Both the position numbers and the translations under genes were made by a program. A model generated the notes under the pieces. That model had not been told where the DNA came from. It searched no databases and was given only the letters and a program-made list of their open reading frames with translations. 64,000 nucleotides of DNA from Antarcticimicrobium sp040365005 (GTDB lineage Bacteria > Pseudomonadota > Alphaproteobacteria > Rhodobacterales > Rhodobacteraceae). This document shows, in pieces, positions 38,269-47,381 of this stretch. Positions within the stretch are counted from its first letter, which is position 1; every line of letters starts with the position of its first letter. Location of the stretch: NCBI RefSeq assembly GCF_040365005.1, contig NZ_BAABWV010000010.1, positions 112,264 to 176,263 on the forward strand, read 5' to 3'.

Positions 38269-38700
38269 TCAGCCCGTGAGATTGGGAAGAAGAGGCAGCG
38301 GAAGCCCCAGAAGCCGGTCGAACGACACATAGAGCAGCAGCGCGATCACCACGCCGGCGCTGATCGCCTTTTGCCAACCCGTGCCGATCAGCCGCGCAAG
38401 CAGGGTGACGCCGAGCATTGTCGCCAGCGGAAAACCGAGCCGCTCCAACAACAGGGCATAGCCCAGCAGAACCGCCAACGTGGCGGCCTGCCGGGCCATT
38501 GGCCGGCCCGTTGCCCAGGCCGGATTCGACCCCGGTTGCAGGATCATCATGACGCTCATCAGCGCCGCGGGCACCGCGACCATCATGGGAAAGGCCGCGG
38601 GGCCCAAGGGGTCGCCGAAGCTCGCCTTGTAATCCCCCGCGGTCACGCCGTACCAGATCGACAGTGTCAGAAACACCAGGCCGACGATACGGTCTGTCAT
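38269..38700 (-). CDS. tctB: Tripartite tricarboxylate transporter, small membrane subunit TctB
   Basis: 143 residues with four predicted membrane segments, the usual size of TctB. LGPAAFPMMVAVPAALMSV is the recognisable early segment. ATG overlaps the tctC stop by four bases. Confidence 0.88.
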   Translation of the reverse strand: MTDRIVGLVFLTLSIWYGVTAGDYKASFGDPLGPAAFPMMVAVPAALMSVMMILQPGSNPAWATGRPMARQAATLAVLLGYALLLERLGFPLATMLGVTLLARLIGTGWQKAISAGVVIALLLYVSFDRLLGLPLPLLPNLTG

Positions 38701-39665
38701 TCGATGACCCCGATTTCACGCGAAATCTGTTCCATCTTGGCGGATTGCTCGACCACGTAGCCCTCGAAGGCCGTGCCGCCGCGCCATACCGGAACCAGGC
38801 CGTTGGCCTTGGCCGCCTCTTTCCAGGCCTCGCTGTCATAGAGGGTCTTCAGCTTTTCGACCCAGGCGTCATAGGCCTCGGCGGACACGTCCCCGCCGGT
38901 GTAGAAGCCGCGCCAGTTATAGCCGGTCACGTCGTACCCCTGTTCCTTGGCGGTCGGGGCGTCCGGGAAGGCCGGGATGCGTTCATCCGACAGCGCCGCG
39001 AGGATGCGGATATCGCCGGATTCGACAAAGCCGGCAATCTCGCCCAGGTCGGTCGATACGGCGCCGACCTGACCCCCCATCATCTGGGTCACCGCCGGGC
39101 TGCCGCCGTCGAACTGGACCCAGCGGATCGCCTTGTAGTCGTTGCCGGACATGCCTGCCGAATCCGCCAGCATCAACAGGCGGATATGGTCCCAACCGCC
39201 GGCGCCGGACGACCCTGCCACCGGTACCGAGGTCGGATCGGCCTTGAGCGCGGCCAGCAGGTCATCGATCGACTTGTACTCGGAATCGGCGTCAACGACG
39301 ATCACGCCCACGTCGCTTCCCAGCATCCCAAGCCAGCGCATCACGCTGACATCGCCGGGGTATTTGCCCTGTGCGATCTGGGTCACGCCGACGGTCGAGG
39401 TGGCGACCAGAAGATCGGCATCGTCCGAGCGCTTGGCCGCCACGTTCGCGAAGGCCACGGCGCCGACGCCGCCGGGCATGTTGGTGACCTGGACAGGCGC
39501 GTCCACGATGTCCAGTTCATGCAGGAGCTGGCCCACGGTCCGGCAGGTGAAGTCCCAGCCGCCGCCCGGATCGGCCGGCGCGATGCATTCCTCCGCGCTG
39601 GCCGTGGTGACCCCCAGTGTCGCGGTCAGGATGGCCGCTCCGAAGATGTTTCTAGCGAAAAACAT
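38697..39665 (-). CDS. tctC: Tripartite tricarboxylate transporter, binding protein TctC
   Basis: 322-residue periplasmic protein with signal peptide (FGAAILTATLGVTTASAEE). APADPGGGWDFTCRTVGQLL is the TctC ligand-loop motif (P-x-GGGxD), and NMPGGVGAVAFANVA and GSSGAGGWDHI are conserved. ATG at 39665 follows GGAGGAAAAAAC. Expected to bind a di- or tricarboxylate; the divergent HMG-CoA-lyase and CoA-transferase genes point to 3-hydroxy-3-methylglutarate or a similar branched hydroxy-acid. Confidence 0.9.
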   Translation of the reverse strand: MFFARNIFGAAILTATLGVTTASAEECIAPADPGGGWDFTCRTVGQLLHELDIVDAPVQVTNMPGGVGAVAFANVAAKRSDDADLLVATSTVGVTQIAQGKYPGDVSVMRWLGMLGSDVGVIVVDADSEYKSIDDLLAALKADPTSVPVAGSSGAGGWDHIRLLMLADSAGMSGNDYKAIRWVQFDGGSPAVTQMMGGQVGAVSTDLGEIAGFVESGDIRILAALSDERIPAFPDAPTAKEQGYDVTGYNWRGFYTGGDVSAEAYDAWVEKLKTLYDSEAWKEAAKANGLVPVWRGGTAFEGYVVEQSAKMEQISREIGVIE

Positions 39666-39717
39666 GTCGTTTTTTCCTCCCTCGTGTCTTCTCCGAAATG
39701 TGCCGGCGGACCGGCGC

Positions 39718-40455
39718 TCAGGCATCCTTGCGGGGATGCCGGATGGCGTCGTCGGGATCGTCGGCAAAGCTGCGCGCACCAAGATAGCGCCGCGCCTCGC
39801 CTATGGCCCCGAGGATCTGATCCCGCACGGCGCGCGTGTGCGCGCGGATTGCGGTGACGGCCTTGTCCACATCGCCGTGCCGGACATGTGCGATGATTTC
39901 CGAATGTTCGCGGTGGGCGACTTCGCGCTCGCCGGGATCACTGGCCAGAAGCCAGCGGGCGCGCAGCGCGCGGCGGGCGGCATCGCGCACGGCCTCGCGC
40001 AGGTAGCGGTTGCCCGACAGCTCGGCCAGCTCAACGTGGATATCCAGGCCGGAGCCGAGCCAATCCTCCGGCTCCAGTTCCTCGAGGCCGCGATCGACAG
40101 TCGCCTGCAATGCGTCGAGTTGCTCGGGCGTGGCCCGTTCGCAGACCAGCCGGACCGCCGAAACCTCGACCTCTTCGCGGAACTCGAACAGCTCGACCAG
40201 CTCCTGCACATCGAAGGGGGCAACGACGTAACTGCGGGTGATGCGCTGTACCAGCCCCTCCTGGATCAGGGTGGCCAGAGCCTGTCGGATCAATGTCCGG
40301 GATACGCCGTAGCGGGTCTCGAGATTGCGCTCGGATACCGCCTCGCCCGGCGCGAGCGCCAGCGACAGGATGTCCGCGCGCATCTGCGCAAGCGCCTGTT
40401 CGTGCAGGCGCTTCGGCTCTTCTCCTGCCGTGTCGGACGTGGTGCGTGTCGGCAT
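39718..40455 (-). CDS. GntR-family (FCD-type) regulator
   Basis: 245 residues: winged helix at about 20-85 (LHEQALAQMRADILSLALAPGEAVSE, YGVSRTLIRQALATLIQEGLV) and an all-helical FCD effector domain with the metal-binding pattern D...H...H...H (LDIHVELAEL, HREHSEIIAH). First gene of the transporter operon; its start codon borders the divergent promoter and operator. Predicted carboxylate-responsive repressor of both arms. Confidence 0.88.
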   Translation of the reverse strand: MPTRTTSDTAGEEPKRLHEQALAQMRADILSLALAPGEAVSERNLETRYGVSRTLIRQALATLIQEGLVQRITRSYVVAPFDVQELVELFEFREEVEVSAVRLVCERATPEQLDALQATVDRGLEELEPEDWLGSGLDIHVELAELSGNRYLREAVRDAARRALRARWLLASDPGEREVAHREHSEIIAHVRHGDVDKAVTAIRAHTRAVRDQILGAIGEARRYLGARSFADDPDDAIRHPRKDA

Positions 40456-40474
40456 TGACCCTCCCTCTCCGCAA

Positions 40475-40499
40475 TTGGTATACCACTCCGGTAGACCAA
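40475..40499. promoter_or_regulatory. GntR operator and divergent promoter
   Basis: Inverted repeat TTGGTATACC / GGTAGACCAA (9 of 10 positions symmetric) separated by ACTCC. It has the TGGTnnACCA form used by FCD-type GntR proteins and lies in the 67-bp gap between gntR and the HMG-CoA-lyase-like gene. A rightward promoter-like pair TTGACC (40455-40460) and TATACC (40479-40484), 18 bp apart, overlaps it, so binding would block transcription. Confidence 0.65.
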
Positions 40500-40522
40500 A
40501 TCAATCACCTTTTGGAGCCCCC

Positions 40523-41479
40523 ATGCCGCATACCAGGATCGAAGGTTTTCCCGCCGAGGTTCGGATCACCGAAGTCGGCCCCCGCGACGGGTTGCAGGCC
40601 TTGCCCGACTGGGTGCCGACCGAGGCCAAGATCGCCATGGTCAACGACCTGATCGCCGCCGGCTTGCGCCAGTTCGAGGTCAGCTCTTTCGTTTCTCCAC
40701 GGGCGGTGCCGCAGATGCGCGACGCTGCCGAGGTGTTTGCCGGGATCGATCGCGGCAAGGGCGCCGAGCTGACCGCGCTGGTGCCCAACGCCCGTGGCGC
40801 CGCCCGCGCGGTCGAGGCCGGGGTCGATGCGATGGTGGTGTTCCTCTCCGCCTCGGAAAGCCACAACCAGGCCAACGTGAATTGCAGTCGCGAAACCTCG
40901 CTGACAGCGTTCCGCGAGATTTGCCGCATCGGGGAAGAGGCCGGGATTCCGGTGCAGGGCGCCATCGCCACCGCCTTCGGGTGCCCGTTCGAAGGGGATG
41001 TGCCGGTCACGGCGATCACCGAGCTGGCGCGCGCCTATGCGGATATGGGCATCACCCGCATCAGCCTGGGCGACACCACCGGCATGGCGACGCCTCTGCT
41101 GGTGCAGGAGCGTTGCCGCGCACTGAAGCGCGAGGTGCCGGAGGCCGCGATCACGCTGCATTTCCACAACACCCGGGGGGTTGGACTGGCCTGTGTCTAT
41201 GCCGGGCTCTTGGAGGGGATCACCCGCTATGAATCCAGTCTTGGTGGATTGGGCGGCTGTCCCTTCGCGCCCGGCGCGACGGGCAATATCTGCACCGAGG
41301 ACCTGGTCTATCTGCTGGAGGAATCGGGCGTTGCGACCGGAGTCGATCTGGAGGCGGTCTTCGCGGTCGCCCGCCGCATGGAAAAGATACTGGACCGGCC
41401 GCTGCCGGGACAGGTGATGAAGGCAGGGCCGCGGTTGACCTTGCATCGGCGTGACGCGGTGCCCTGTGCGGCAGGATGA
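40523..41479 (+). CDS. Hydroxymethylglutaryl-CoA lyase family protein
   Basis: 318-residue TIM-barrel lyase of the HMGL-like group: ITEVGPRDGLQ with the catalytic Arg-Asp, SLGDTTGMATP, LHFHNTRGVGL (metal histidines) and the active-site cysteine loop GGCPFAPGATGN. Cleaves a 3-hydroxy-3-methylacyl-CoA to acetyl-CoA or a similar thioester plus a ketone/ketoacid. ATG at 40523 follows TTTTGGAG. Overlaps the next gene by four bases. Substrate could be HMG-CoA or citramalyl-CoA. Confidence 0.85.
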   Translation: MPHTRIEGFPAEVRITEVGPRDGLQALPDWVPTEAKIAMVNDLIAAGLRQFEVSSFVSPRAVPQMRDAAEVFAGIDRGKGAELTALVPNARGAARAVEAGVDAMVVFLSASESHNQANVNCSRETSLTAFREICRIGEEAGIPVQGAIATAFGCPFEGDVPVTAITELARAYADMGITRISLGDTTGMATPLLVQERCRALKREVPEAAITLHFHNTRGVGLACVYAGLLEGITRYESSLGGLGGCPFAPGATGNICTEDLVYLLEESGVATGVDLEAVFAVARRMEKILDRPLPGQVMKAGPRLTLHRRDAVPCAAG

Positions 41480-42705
41480 GCAGCATGACCGATAAGACGA
41501 CGGCGCCCCGCCTGCCGCTGGACGGACTCCGCGTGATCGACCTCACCCGTGTCCTGTCGGGGCCCTATTGCTCGATGATGCTGGGGGACATGGGGGCCGA
41601 GGTCCTCAAGATCGAAACGCCCCAGGGTGATCCGGTGCGGGCCCAGGGGACGATCCGCGACGGGCTGTCATGGTATTTTGCCAGCTTCAACCGCAACAAG
41701 AAGTCGGTGGTGCTCGACCTTTACACGGAGGCCGGCCGGGCGGCGCTGGCCCGGTTGCTGGCGGATGCCGATGTCCTGCTGGAGAATTACCGCCCCGGTG
41801 TGCTGGAGAAGATGGGGTTCGGCAAGGAGCGCCTGCAACAGATCAATCCGCGCCTCGTCACGGCCTCGATCAACGGGTTCGGCAGCACCGGCCCTTACGT
41901 CGAGCGGCCGGCATTCGATTTCATCGCGCAGGCGATGAGCGGGTTGATGGCGACCAATGGCCCGGCAGGCGGTGAACCCATGCGCATGGCGCAGCCGATT
42001 ACCGATCTGCTGGCCGGAGTCTACTGTGCCTTTGGCGTCGTCACCGCCCTGCGCGGGCGGGATCTGAACGGCAACGGCCAGCACGTCGAGGCGGCCATGG
42101 TCAACGGAGCCATGAGCACCATGGCCTATCTCGCGGCGGAATATTTCGCCACCGGAGCCGAGTCCGAGCGGACCGGCAACGACCATCCGCTGGTTGCGCC
42201 CTATGGCTTGTTCCAGGCCGCGGACGGAAAGATCGCCATCGCCCCGTCGAACGACACCATCCTGCGACGGCTGCTGGACGCACTGGATCTGGGGCATCTG
42301 ATGTCGGACGAGCGGTTCGACACCAATGCCAAGCGTTTTGCCTGCCGCGACGTGTTGCACCGGCTTCTCGACGAGAGGTTGGTTACCGATACGCAGGATG
42401 CCTGGATTACCCGGCTCAACGCCGCCGGCGTGCCTTGCGGGCGGGTGCAAAGCCTGAGCGAAGCGTTCGAGGATCCTCAGATCGTGGCGCAGGAGATGGC
42501 GATCGAGGTCGATCACCCTGGCCATGGCCCGGTGCGCATGCTGGGGTTCCCGGTAAAGCTGGACAAAACGCCCTGCACCCCCCGCCTGCCCGCGCCGGAA
42601 CTCGGCGCGCATACCCATGAGGTCCTGCAGGGGGCCGGCTTCACCGCCGAGGAAATCGCCGATCTGACGGGCGCGACCGAGGAACGTCGGAGTAAAAGGG
42701 GCTGA
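41476..42705 (+). CDS. CaiB/BaiF (family III) CoA-transferase
   Basis: 409-residue CoA-transferase: VIDLTRVLSGPYCSMMLGD and GAEVLKIETPQGDP at the N-terminus, and the catalytic aspartate in MAQPITDLLAGVYCAFG. It probably activates the imported carboxylate to its CoA ester for the lyase encoded just upstream. ATG overlaps the lyase stop (ATGA); a second ATG 9 bases later is an alternative. Confidence 0.88.
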   Translation: MSSMTDKTTAPRLPLDGLRVIDLTRVLSGPYCSMMLGDMGAEVLKIETPQGDPVRAQGTIRDGLSWYFASFNRNKKSVVLDLYTEAGRAALARLLADADVLLENYRPGVLEKMGFGKERLQQINPRLVTASINGFGSTGPYVERPAFDFIAQAMSGLMATNGPAGGEPMRMAQPITDLLAGVYCAFGVVTALRGRDLNGNGQHVEAAMVNGAMSTMAYLAAEYFATGAESERTGNDHPLVAPYGLFQAADGKIAIAPSNDTILRRLLDALDLGHLMSDERFDTNAKRFACRDVLHRLLDERLVTDTQDAWITRLNAAGVPCGRVQSLSEAFEDPQIVAQEMAIEVDHPGHGPVRMLGFPVKLDKTPCTPRLPAPELGAHTHEVLQGAGFTAEEIADLTGATEERRSKRG

Positions 42706-43481
42706 GCGCCCTCTCTTGCGTACCCGGCGTGTTGCGCAACACCCCAGAGCCCGCTCCCGGATCTTCTCGGCGCCGCGGGCACGATTGTTTCTTGCCTGCT
42801 CGATAGGATGGGGCGGCCGTTCAGACCGACACGAACCCCGCAATCAACCATCGTGCGGCAATCCCGCGGAATGCCATTCCCAAGTTGTTTTCAGCTGAAC
42901 GCGATCCTGTTGGGATGATGGCGCTCGGGAGGACATTTCGGCGGATCGGGCAGATGGCGCTGATCCGGTCATGTGTCGCGAGGTACCGCTGCGCTGGCCC
43001 GGGGGAACTGAATTGCTCCATGATTTTTCCCGCGGCGCCTCCGGACAAGGATGTCGCGTAGGTTGCCGTTGGTATCTTTCGCGCGCCAGGGCGAGTGCTT
43101 TTTGGCATTGATCGGGAGCACGACTTCTCCCAAGAGCCATTTGTCGTTCGGAGGGGTCTGGTCTCGCCGAATACAAGCGGCGAACTGCGCCGCAAAGCCC
43201 TGGCCCGGGATCACCTGAGCAAAGCCGATGTCATCCGGGTCGCAAAGCGCGAGGCCGCGCTATGCGTGTTCGTCGATGGCCCCGGCTCGCGACTGCAGGT
43301 CGATTAATGGGTCCCGAATCCCGCTTCAACACAAAAGGTGGTCACCATTCAGGCAGATGACCTCGGATGTGCACAATAAATCATCACAGTTCGTGGATTC
43401 CGGCATTATTAGAAAATGGATATTCTACTTTTCAAGTAAATCTGAGAGCGTCGGGCCAGTCCATCTACCAACGGGGATAAC
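42706..43481. other. Intergenic island junction containing an IS6 relic
   Basis: 776 bp without an intact gene. The centre (42868-43214) is a broken transposase described separately. The right end (about 43365-43470) is AT-rich, with a weak inverted repeat TAGAA (43410-43414) / TTCTA (43423-43427), and probably holds the promoter of the amide/urea importer operon. Confidence 0.5.
42868..43214 (-). pseudogene. IS6-family transposase relic
   Basis: On the minus strand from 43214 one frame gives TPPNDKWLLGEVVLPINAKKHSPW, RAKDTNGNLRDILVRRRR, the first DDE-aspartate region of IS6 transposases (usual form DKWHLDEVV; the catalytic Asp is Gly here). From about 43021 another frame gives MEQFSSPGPAQRYLATHD and later NLGMAF, matching the C-terminus. 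The middle of the protein is deleted and the frame is shifted. No terminal repeats were identified. Confidence 0.75.
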
Positions 43482-44717
43482 ATGACCAAACTCAGCAGAC
43501 GGAACTTCCTTCAAACCACTGGCATGGCCAGCGCGGCCATTCTGGCCGCACCGCTGGTCGCACGAGCCCAGGCCGACACAATCAAGATCGGTGGCCTGCA
43601 CGACCTGTCCGGCGCACTTGATTCGGTCGGCGTTCCGATGAACCAGGTGTTCAAGCTCGCCATCGACGAGATCAACGAGGCCGGAGGCCTGCTTGGCAAA
43701 ATGCTCGAGCCGGTGATCTATGACCCGCAGTCGAACATGTCACTGTATTCGCAGTATGCCACGCAGCTGGCTCTGAAGGACCGTGTCGATGTGGTTCTGG
43801 GCGGCATCACGTCCGCCTCGCGCGAGACGATTCGCCCGATCTTTCACCGCTACGACACCTTCTACTTCTACAACACCCAGTACGAAGGCGGTGTATGCGA
43901 CCGCAACGAGGTCACGCTGGGCACCACGCCCGCGCAGACCGTTGCCCGCCTGATCCCGTATGGCATGAACCTGTACGGCAAGAAGGTTTACACCATCGCG
44001 GCCGATTACAACTATGGCCACATTACCGCGGCCTGGGTGAAACGCTACGTCGAGGAAAACGGCGGCGAAGTCATTGAAACCGAATTCTTCCCGCTGGACG
44101 TGTCGCAGTTCGGTTCGACCGTGTCCAAGATCCAGGGCGCAAAGCCTGATTTCGTCCTGTCGGCACTGGTCGGCACGTCGCACATGGGCTTTTACCGTCA
44201 GTGGGCGGCAGCCGGCATGAAATCGGAAATCCCGGTGATGTCGACCGTGTTGGGCGCCGGCGGATCGGACCAGTTGCTCCTGACCGCCGAAGAGGGCAAT
44301 GGCCTCACCGCGTCGTTTGGGTATTTCGAGGAGATCGACAACCCGACCAACAAGGCATTCCTCAAAAAGGTCGCGGCGGCCTATCCCGACAAGGATTGGG
44401 TGATGTCCGAGATTTCCGAAGTAACCTACGAGGCCGTCAGGATGTGGGCCGACGCGGTTGCCGAGGCTGGCACCACCGAACGCGATCCGCTGCTTGAGGT
44501 GCTGACCTCGGGCAAGACCTACGACATGCCTGCCGGCAAGGTCAAAATCGACCCCAAGACCCAGCACGCCATTCGCGACGTGTACATCGCGGAGCTGCAG
44601 GACCAGGTGTTCAACATCAAGAAAGCCTTTCCCAATAGCCCGCCGACCGACACTCAGATGGTCTGTGATCTGATCGCAAACCCTGACTCGAACAAGCACG
44701 TCGAGATCAGCCTCTGA
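43482..44717 (+). CDS. Urea/short-chain-amide-type ABC transporter substrate-binding protein
   Basis: 411-residue Peripla_BP_6-type protein with a twin-arginine leader (SRRNFLQTTGMASAAILAA, cleavage near ARAQA). IKIGGLHDLSGALDSVGVP, FYFYNTQYEGGVCD (close to the UrtA/FmdD ligand loop YEG) and YGHITAAWVKRYVEENGG are characteristic. First of five importer genes; the following amidase and urease genes indicate urea, formamide or another small amide as ligand. ATG follows AACGGGGATAAC. Confidence 0.88.
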   Translation: MTKLSRRNFLQTTGMASAAILAAPLVARAQADTIKIGGLHDLSGALDSVGVPMNQVFKLAIDEINEAGGLLGKMLEPVIYDPQSNMSLYSQYATQLALKDRVDVVLGGITSASRETIRPIFHRYDTFYFYNTQYEGGVCDRNEVTLGTTPAQTVARLIPYGMNLYGKKVYTIAADYNYGHITAAWVKRYVEENGGEVIETEFFPLDVSQFGSTVSKIQGAKPDFVLSALVGTSHMGFYRQWAAAGMKSEIPVMSTVLGAGGSDQLLLTAEEGNGLTASFGYFEEIDNPTNKAFLKKVAAAYPDKDWVMSEISEVTYEAVRMWADAVAEAGTTERDPLLEVLTSGKTYDMPAGKVKIDPKTQHAIRDVYIAELQDQVFNIKKAFPNSPPTDTQMVCDLIANPDSNKHVEISL

Positions 44718-44738
44718 TCTGAATAGCAGGAGACGAGC

Positions 44739-45605
44739 ATGGACTATACTATCGTAATCGCCCTTGAAATGGTGCGCGCCGTTGCTTGGCTGGTGCTGCT
44801 GGCCTCGGGGCTGGCGATCATCTTTGGCATGATGCGGATCATCAACTTCGCCCACGGAGAATTCCTTATGCTGGGCGGATACACGGTGGTTATTTCCACC
44901 GGACATGGCGTGAACGAATGGTTTGCCATGCTCGTCCTTGCGCCCATCGTGGTTGGCATCTTTGGTGTCCTTGTCGAACGGCTGGTGATCCAGCGGCTTT
45001 ATGGGCGCATCCTTGACAGCCTCTTGGCGACATGGGGGCTGTCGATGCTGATGATCGGCGGCGTGACGATGATCTTCGGCAATTCAGTCACCGGGGTTGC
45101 GACCCCGTTGGGCGGGATGAGCATCGGGGACTACCAGATGCCGCGCTATAACCTCGTGTTGATCTTTGCCGCCATTGCGCTGCTGGCGCTGATCTGGGCG
45201 GTGCTGAAATTCACCAAGGCCGGGCTGATTGCCCGCGCCACCATGCAGAATCCCGATATGTCCGAGGCTTTGGGCATCCCGACGCGCTGGGTCTACATGG
45301 CGACCTTTGGCATCGGCTCGGCCGTCACCGGTTTTGCCGGCGCGCTGCTGGCTCCGCTGACGGGCGTTGTGCCGACCATGGGCGTGAACTTCATTGCGCA
45401 AAGCTTCATCACCGTGATCACCGGGGGCGCCTCCGTCATCACCGGCACGCTGACAGCGGCGGGTCTTCTTGGCTCGATCAGCCAGGGCGTGACGTTCCTT
45501 TCCGGGCCTGTCTATGGCGACGCGGCACTGCTTCTGGCCGCGCTTGTACTGCTACGGCTGCTGCCGCTGGGCATCACCGGAAGCATCTTCAAGAAATCTT
45601 TGTAA
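44739..45605 (+). CDS. Urea/amide importer permease (LivH/UrtB type)
   Basis: 288-residue permease with about eight spans: RIINFAHGEFLMLGGY is the classic LivH/UrtB loop, and GVVPTMGVNFIAQSFITVITGG follows near the end. It lacks the long periplasmic extension of many UrtB proteins. ATG behind GGAGACGAGC. Confidence 0.88.
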   Translation: MDYTIVIALEMVRAVAWLVLLASGLAIIFGMMRIINFAHGEFLMLGGYTVVISTGHGVNEWFAMLVLAPIVVGIFGVLVERLVIQRLYGRILDSLLATWGLSMLMIGGVTMIFGNSVTGVATPLGGMSIGDYQMPRYNLVLIFAAIALLALIWAVLKFTKAGLIARATMQNPDMSEALGIPTRWVYMATFGIGSAVTGFAGALLAPLTGVVPTMGVNFIAQSFITVITGGASVITGTLTAAGLLGSISQGVTFLSGPVYGDAALLLAALVLLRLLPLGITGSIFKKSL

Positions 45606-45618
45606 GGGACTGGGGCTA

Positions 45619-46659
45619 ATGGAAAAAAAAGTTACCCGTGATCCAGGTTTCTACATCATGGTCGCCATAGGGCTGGCAGTGATGTTCATCGCTCCGGTGA
45701 TGCTGGATCTCTTTACCATCATGCAGATCACGCAATATGTCGTTCTGTCGATCTTCGCCCTGTCCCTCGGATACATCTGGGGCTTCGGAGGCATCCTGAG
45801 CTTTGGTCAAGCGGCCTTCTTTGGCCTTGGTGCGTATACCTTCGCGGTTGCGTCGATCAATATGGGCAGCACGACGATCCCCTTGGTGCTGTCCATCATC
45901 GTCCCCACGGTTTTTGGCGCAGCGCTTGGGTATTTCATGTTCTACGGCCGATTGTCGGACGTCTACCTTGGTGTTGTGACAATGGTCGTGGCGCTGATTT
46001 TCTGGAAGCTGATCAACCACACTGCCGGGCCCGAGTATTCCATCGGATCGGCGCGGCTTGGGGGCTTCAATGGGATCCCGTCGATCCCGACACTGCACAT
46101 CCCGGGCGATCCCGGCGCATGGCTGGATCCGGGCCAGATGTTCCAGGTGTTCATGGGTTTCTTGATCGTCATCTACGTTGCTCTGCGGTTCCTTATCGCG
46201 TCCGACTTCGGCCGCGTCACCATCGGCATCCGCGAGAACGAGACCCGCGCCGCGCTGTTGGGCTATGACGTGCGCAAACAAAAGGTCATCGTATTCGCCA
46301 TTGGCGGCGGCATTGCAGGCCTCGCTGGGGCCATGTGGGCCACCTACCAGGCGTTCATCGACCCGAACTCAGTGTCGATGGAAATGTCTGCCAAAGCGCT
46401 TGTCTGGGTCATGGCGGGTGGTGTCGGCACCCTGGTCGGTCCGATTATCGGCTGCATTCTCTTGCAATGGCTGACGCTGCAACTTGGCACCGTGGACGTG
46501 GTCAATCCGATCGCCGTGCTTGGCGCAATCATGGTGGTGCTGGTCTTGGCGCTGCCCAAGGGCATCGTGCCGACCGCACGCTCGCTGGCGCTTGGCGGCT
46601 ACGTGCTGTGGAAACGCAACCATGGGCGGGATGTGCCCGCAAAGGCCGTGAAAGAATGA
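45619..46659 (+). CDS. Urea/amide importer permease (LivM/UrtC type)
   Basis: 346-residue permease; GFGGILSFGQAAFFGLGAY and GIRENETRAALLGYDVRKQK are LivM/UrtC hallmarks. ATG at 45619 follows AAGGGACTGGGG; the frame is open further upstream inside the previous gene. Stop overlaps the next ATG. Confidence 0.88.
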   Translation: MEKKVTRDPGFYIMVAIGLAVMFIAPVMLDLFTIMQITQYVVLSIFALSLGYIWGFGGILSFGQAAFFGLGAYTFAVASINMGSTTIPLVLSIIVPTVFGAALGYFMFYGRLSDVYLGVVTMVVALIFWKLINHTAGPEYSIGSARLGGFNGIPSIPTLHIPGDPGAWLDPGQMFQVFMGFLIVIYVALRFLIASDFGRVTIGIRENETRAALLGYDVRKQKVIVFAIGGGIAGLAGAMWATYQAFIDPNSVSMEMSAKALVWVMAGGVGTLVGPIIGCILLQWLTLQLGTVDVVNPIAVLGAIMVVLVLALPKGIVPTARSLALGGYVLWKRNHGRDVPAKAVKE

Positions 46660-47381
46660 GCAAATACCTCCTTACCACTCGTGGTCTGACCATGCGCTTT
46701 GGCGGTGTGACGGCTGTAGACAACGTTGATTTCAACTTGGCGGAAGGCGAACTGCGCTGTCTGTTGGGGCCGAACGGGGCGGGGAAATCCACCTTCTTCA
46801 AATGCCTCACCGGCCAGCTGACGCCGACCGAGGGCAAGATTACCCTGTCCGATCAGGACATTACCGGCGCGCTGACGCATCAGATCGTCAACCTTGGCGT
46901 GGGTATCAAGACCCAGGTCCCCAACGTCTTCGATGGCGTCACCGCCTATGAAAACGTGCGGTTGTCTGCCCGTCGCAAACACCTCGCGCCGATGGCCAAA
47001 GACCTGACGCATCACACCTTGGAACGCTGCGGCATCACCCATCTGGCCAAGCGCGAGGTTGGTCTGTTGTCCCACGGTCAGCGCCAGCTGGTGGAACTGG
47101 CGATGGTGCTGGCGGGTGAGCCCAAGCTGATCTTGCTGGACGAACCTGCTGCCGGGATGACGGGAGATGAACGCGACCGCCTTGCACAGCTCGTGCTGGA
47201 ATCCGCCCGAAGCGCAGCTGTGGTCGTGGTCGAACACGACATGGCCTTCATCCGGCAGATTGCCAATTTTGTCACGGTCTTCAATCGGGGCGCAATCTTC
47301 CGCGAAGGAATGATCAACGACATCATGCAGGACCGCGAGGTTCAGGAAATTTACCTAGGGAAACAGGCCAATGCTGCTTGA
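46656..47381 (+). CDS. Urea/amide importer ATP-binding protein 1 (LivG/UrtD type)
   Basis: 241 residues: Walker A GPNGAGKSTFFK, signature LSHGQRQ, Walker B ILLDEPAAGM, then VVVVEHDMAFI. LivG/UrtD family by the TQVPNVFDGVTAYENVR segment. ATG overlaps the permease stop by four bases. Confidence 0.88.
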   Translation: MSKYLLTTRGLTMRFGGVTAVDNVDFNLAEGELRCLLGPNGAGKSTFFKCLTGQLTPTEGKITLSDQDITGALTHQIVNLGVGIKTQVPNVFDGVTAYENVRLSARRKHLAPMAKDLTHHTLERCGITHLAKREVGLLSHGQRQLVELAMVLAGEPKLILLDEPAAGMTGDERDRLAQLVLESARSAAVVVVEHDMAFIRQIANFVTVFNRGAIFREGMINDIMQDREVQEIYLGKQANAA

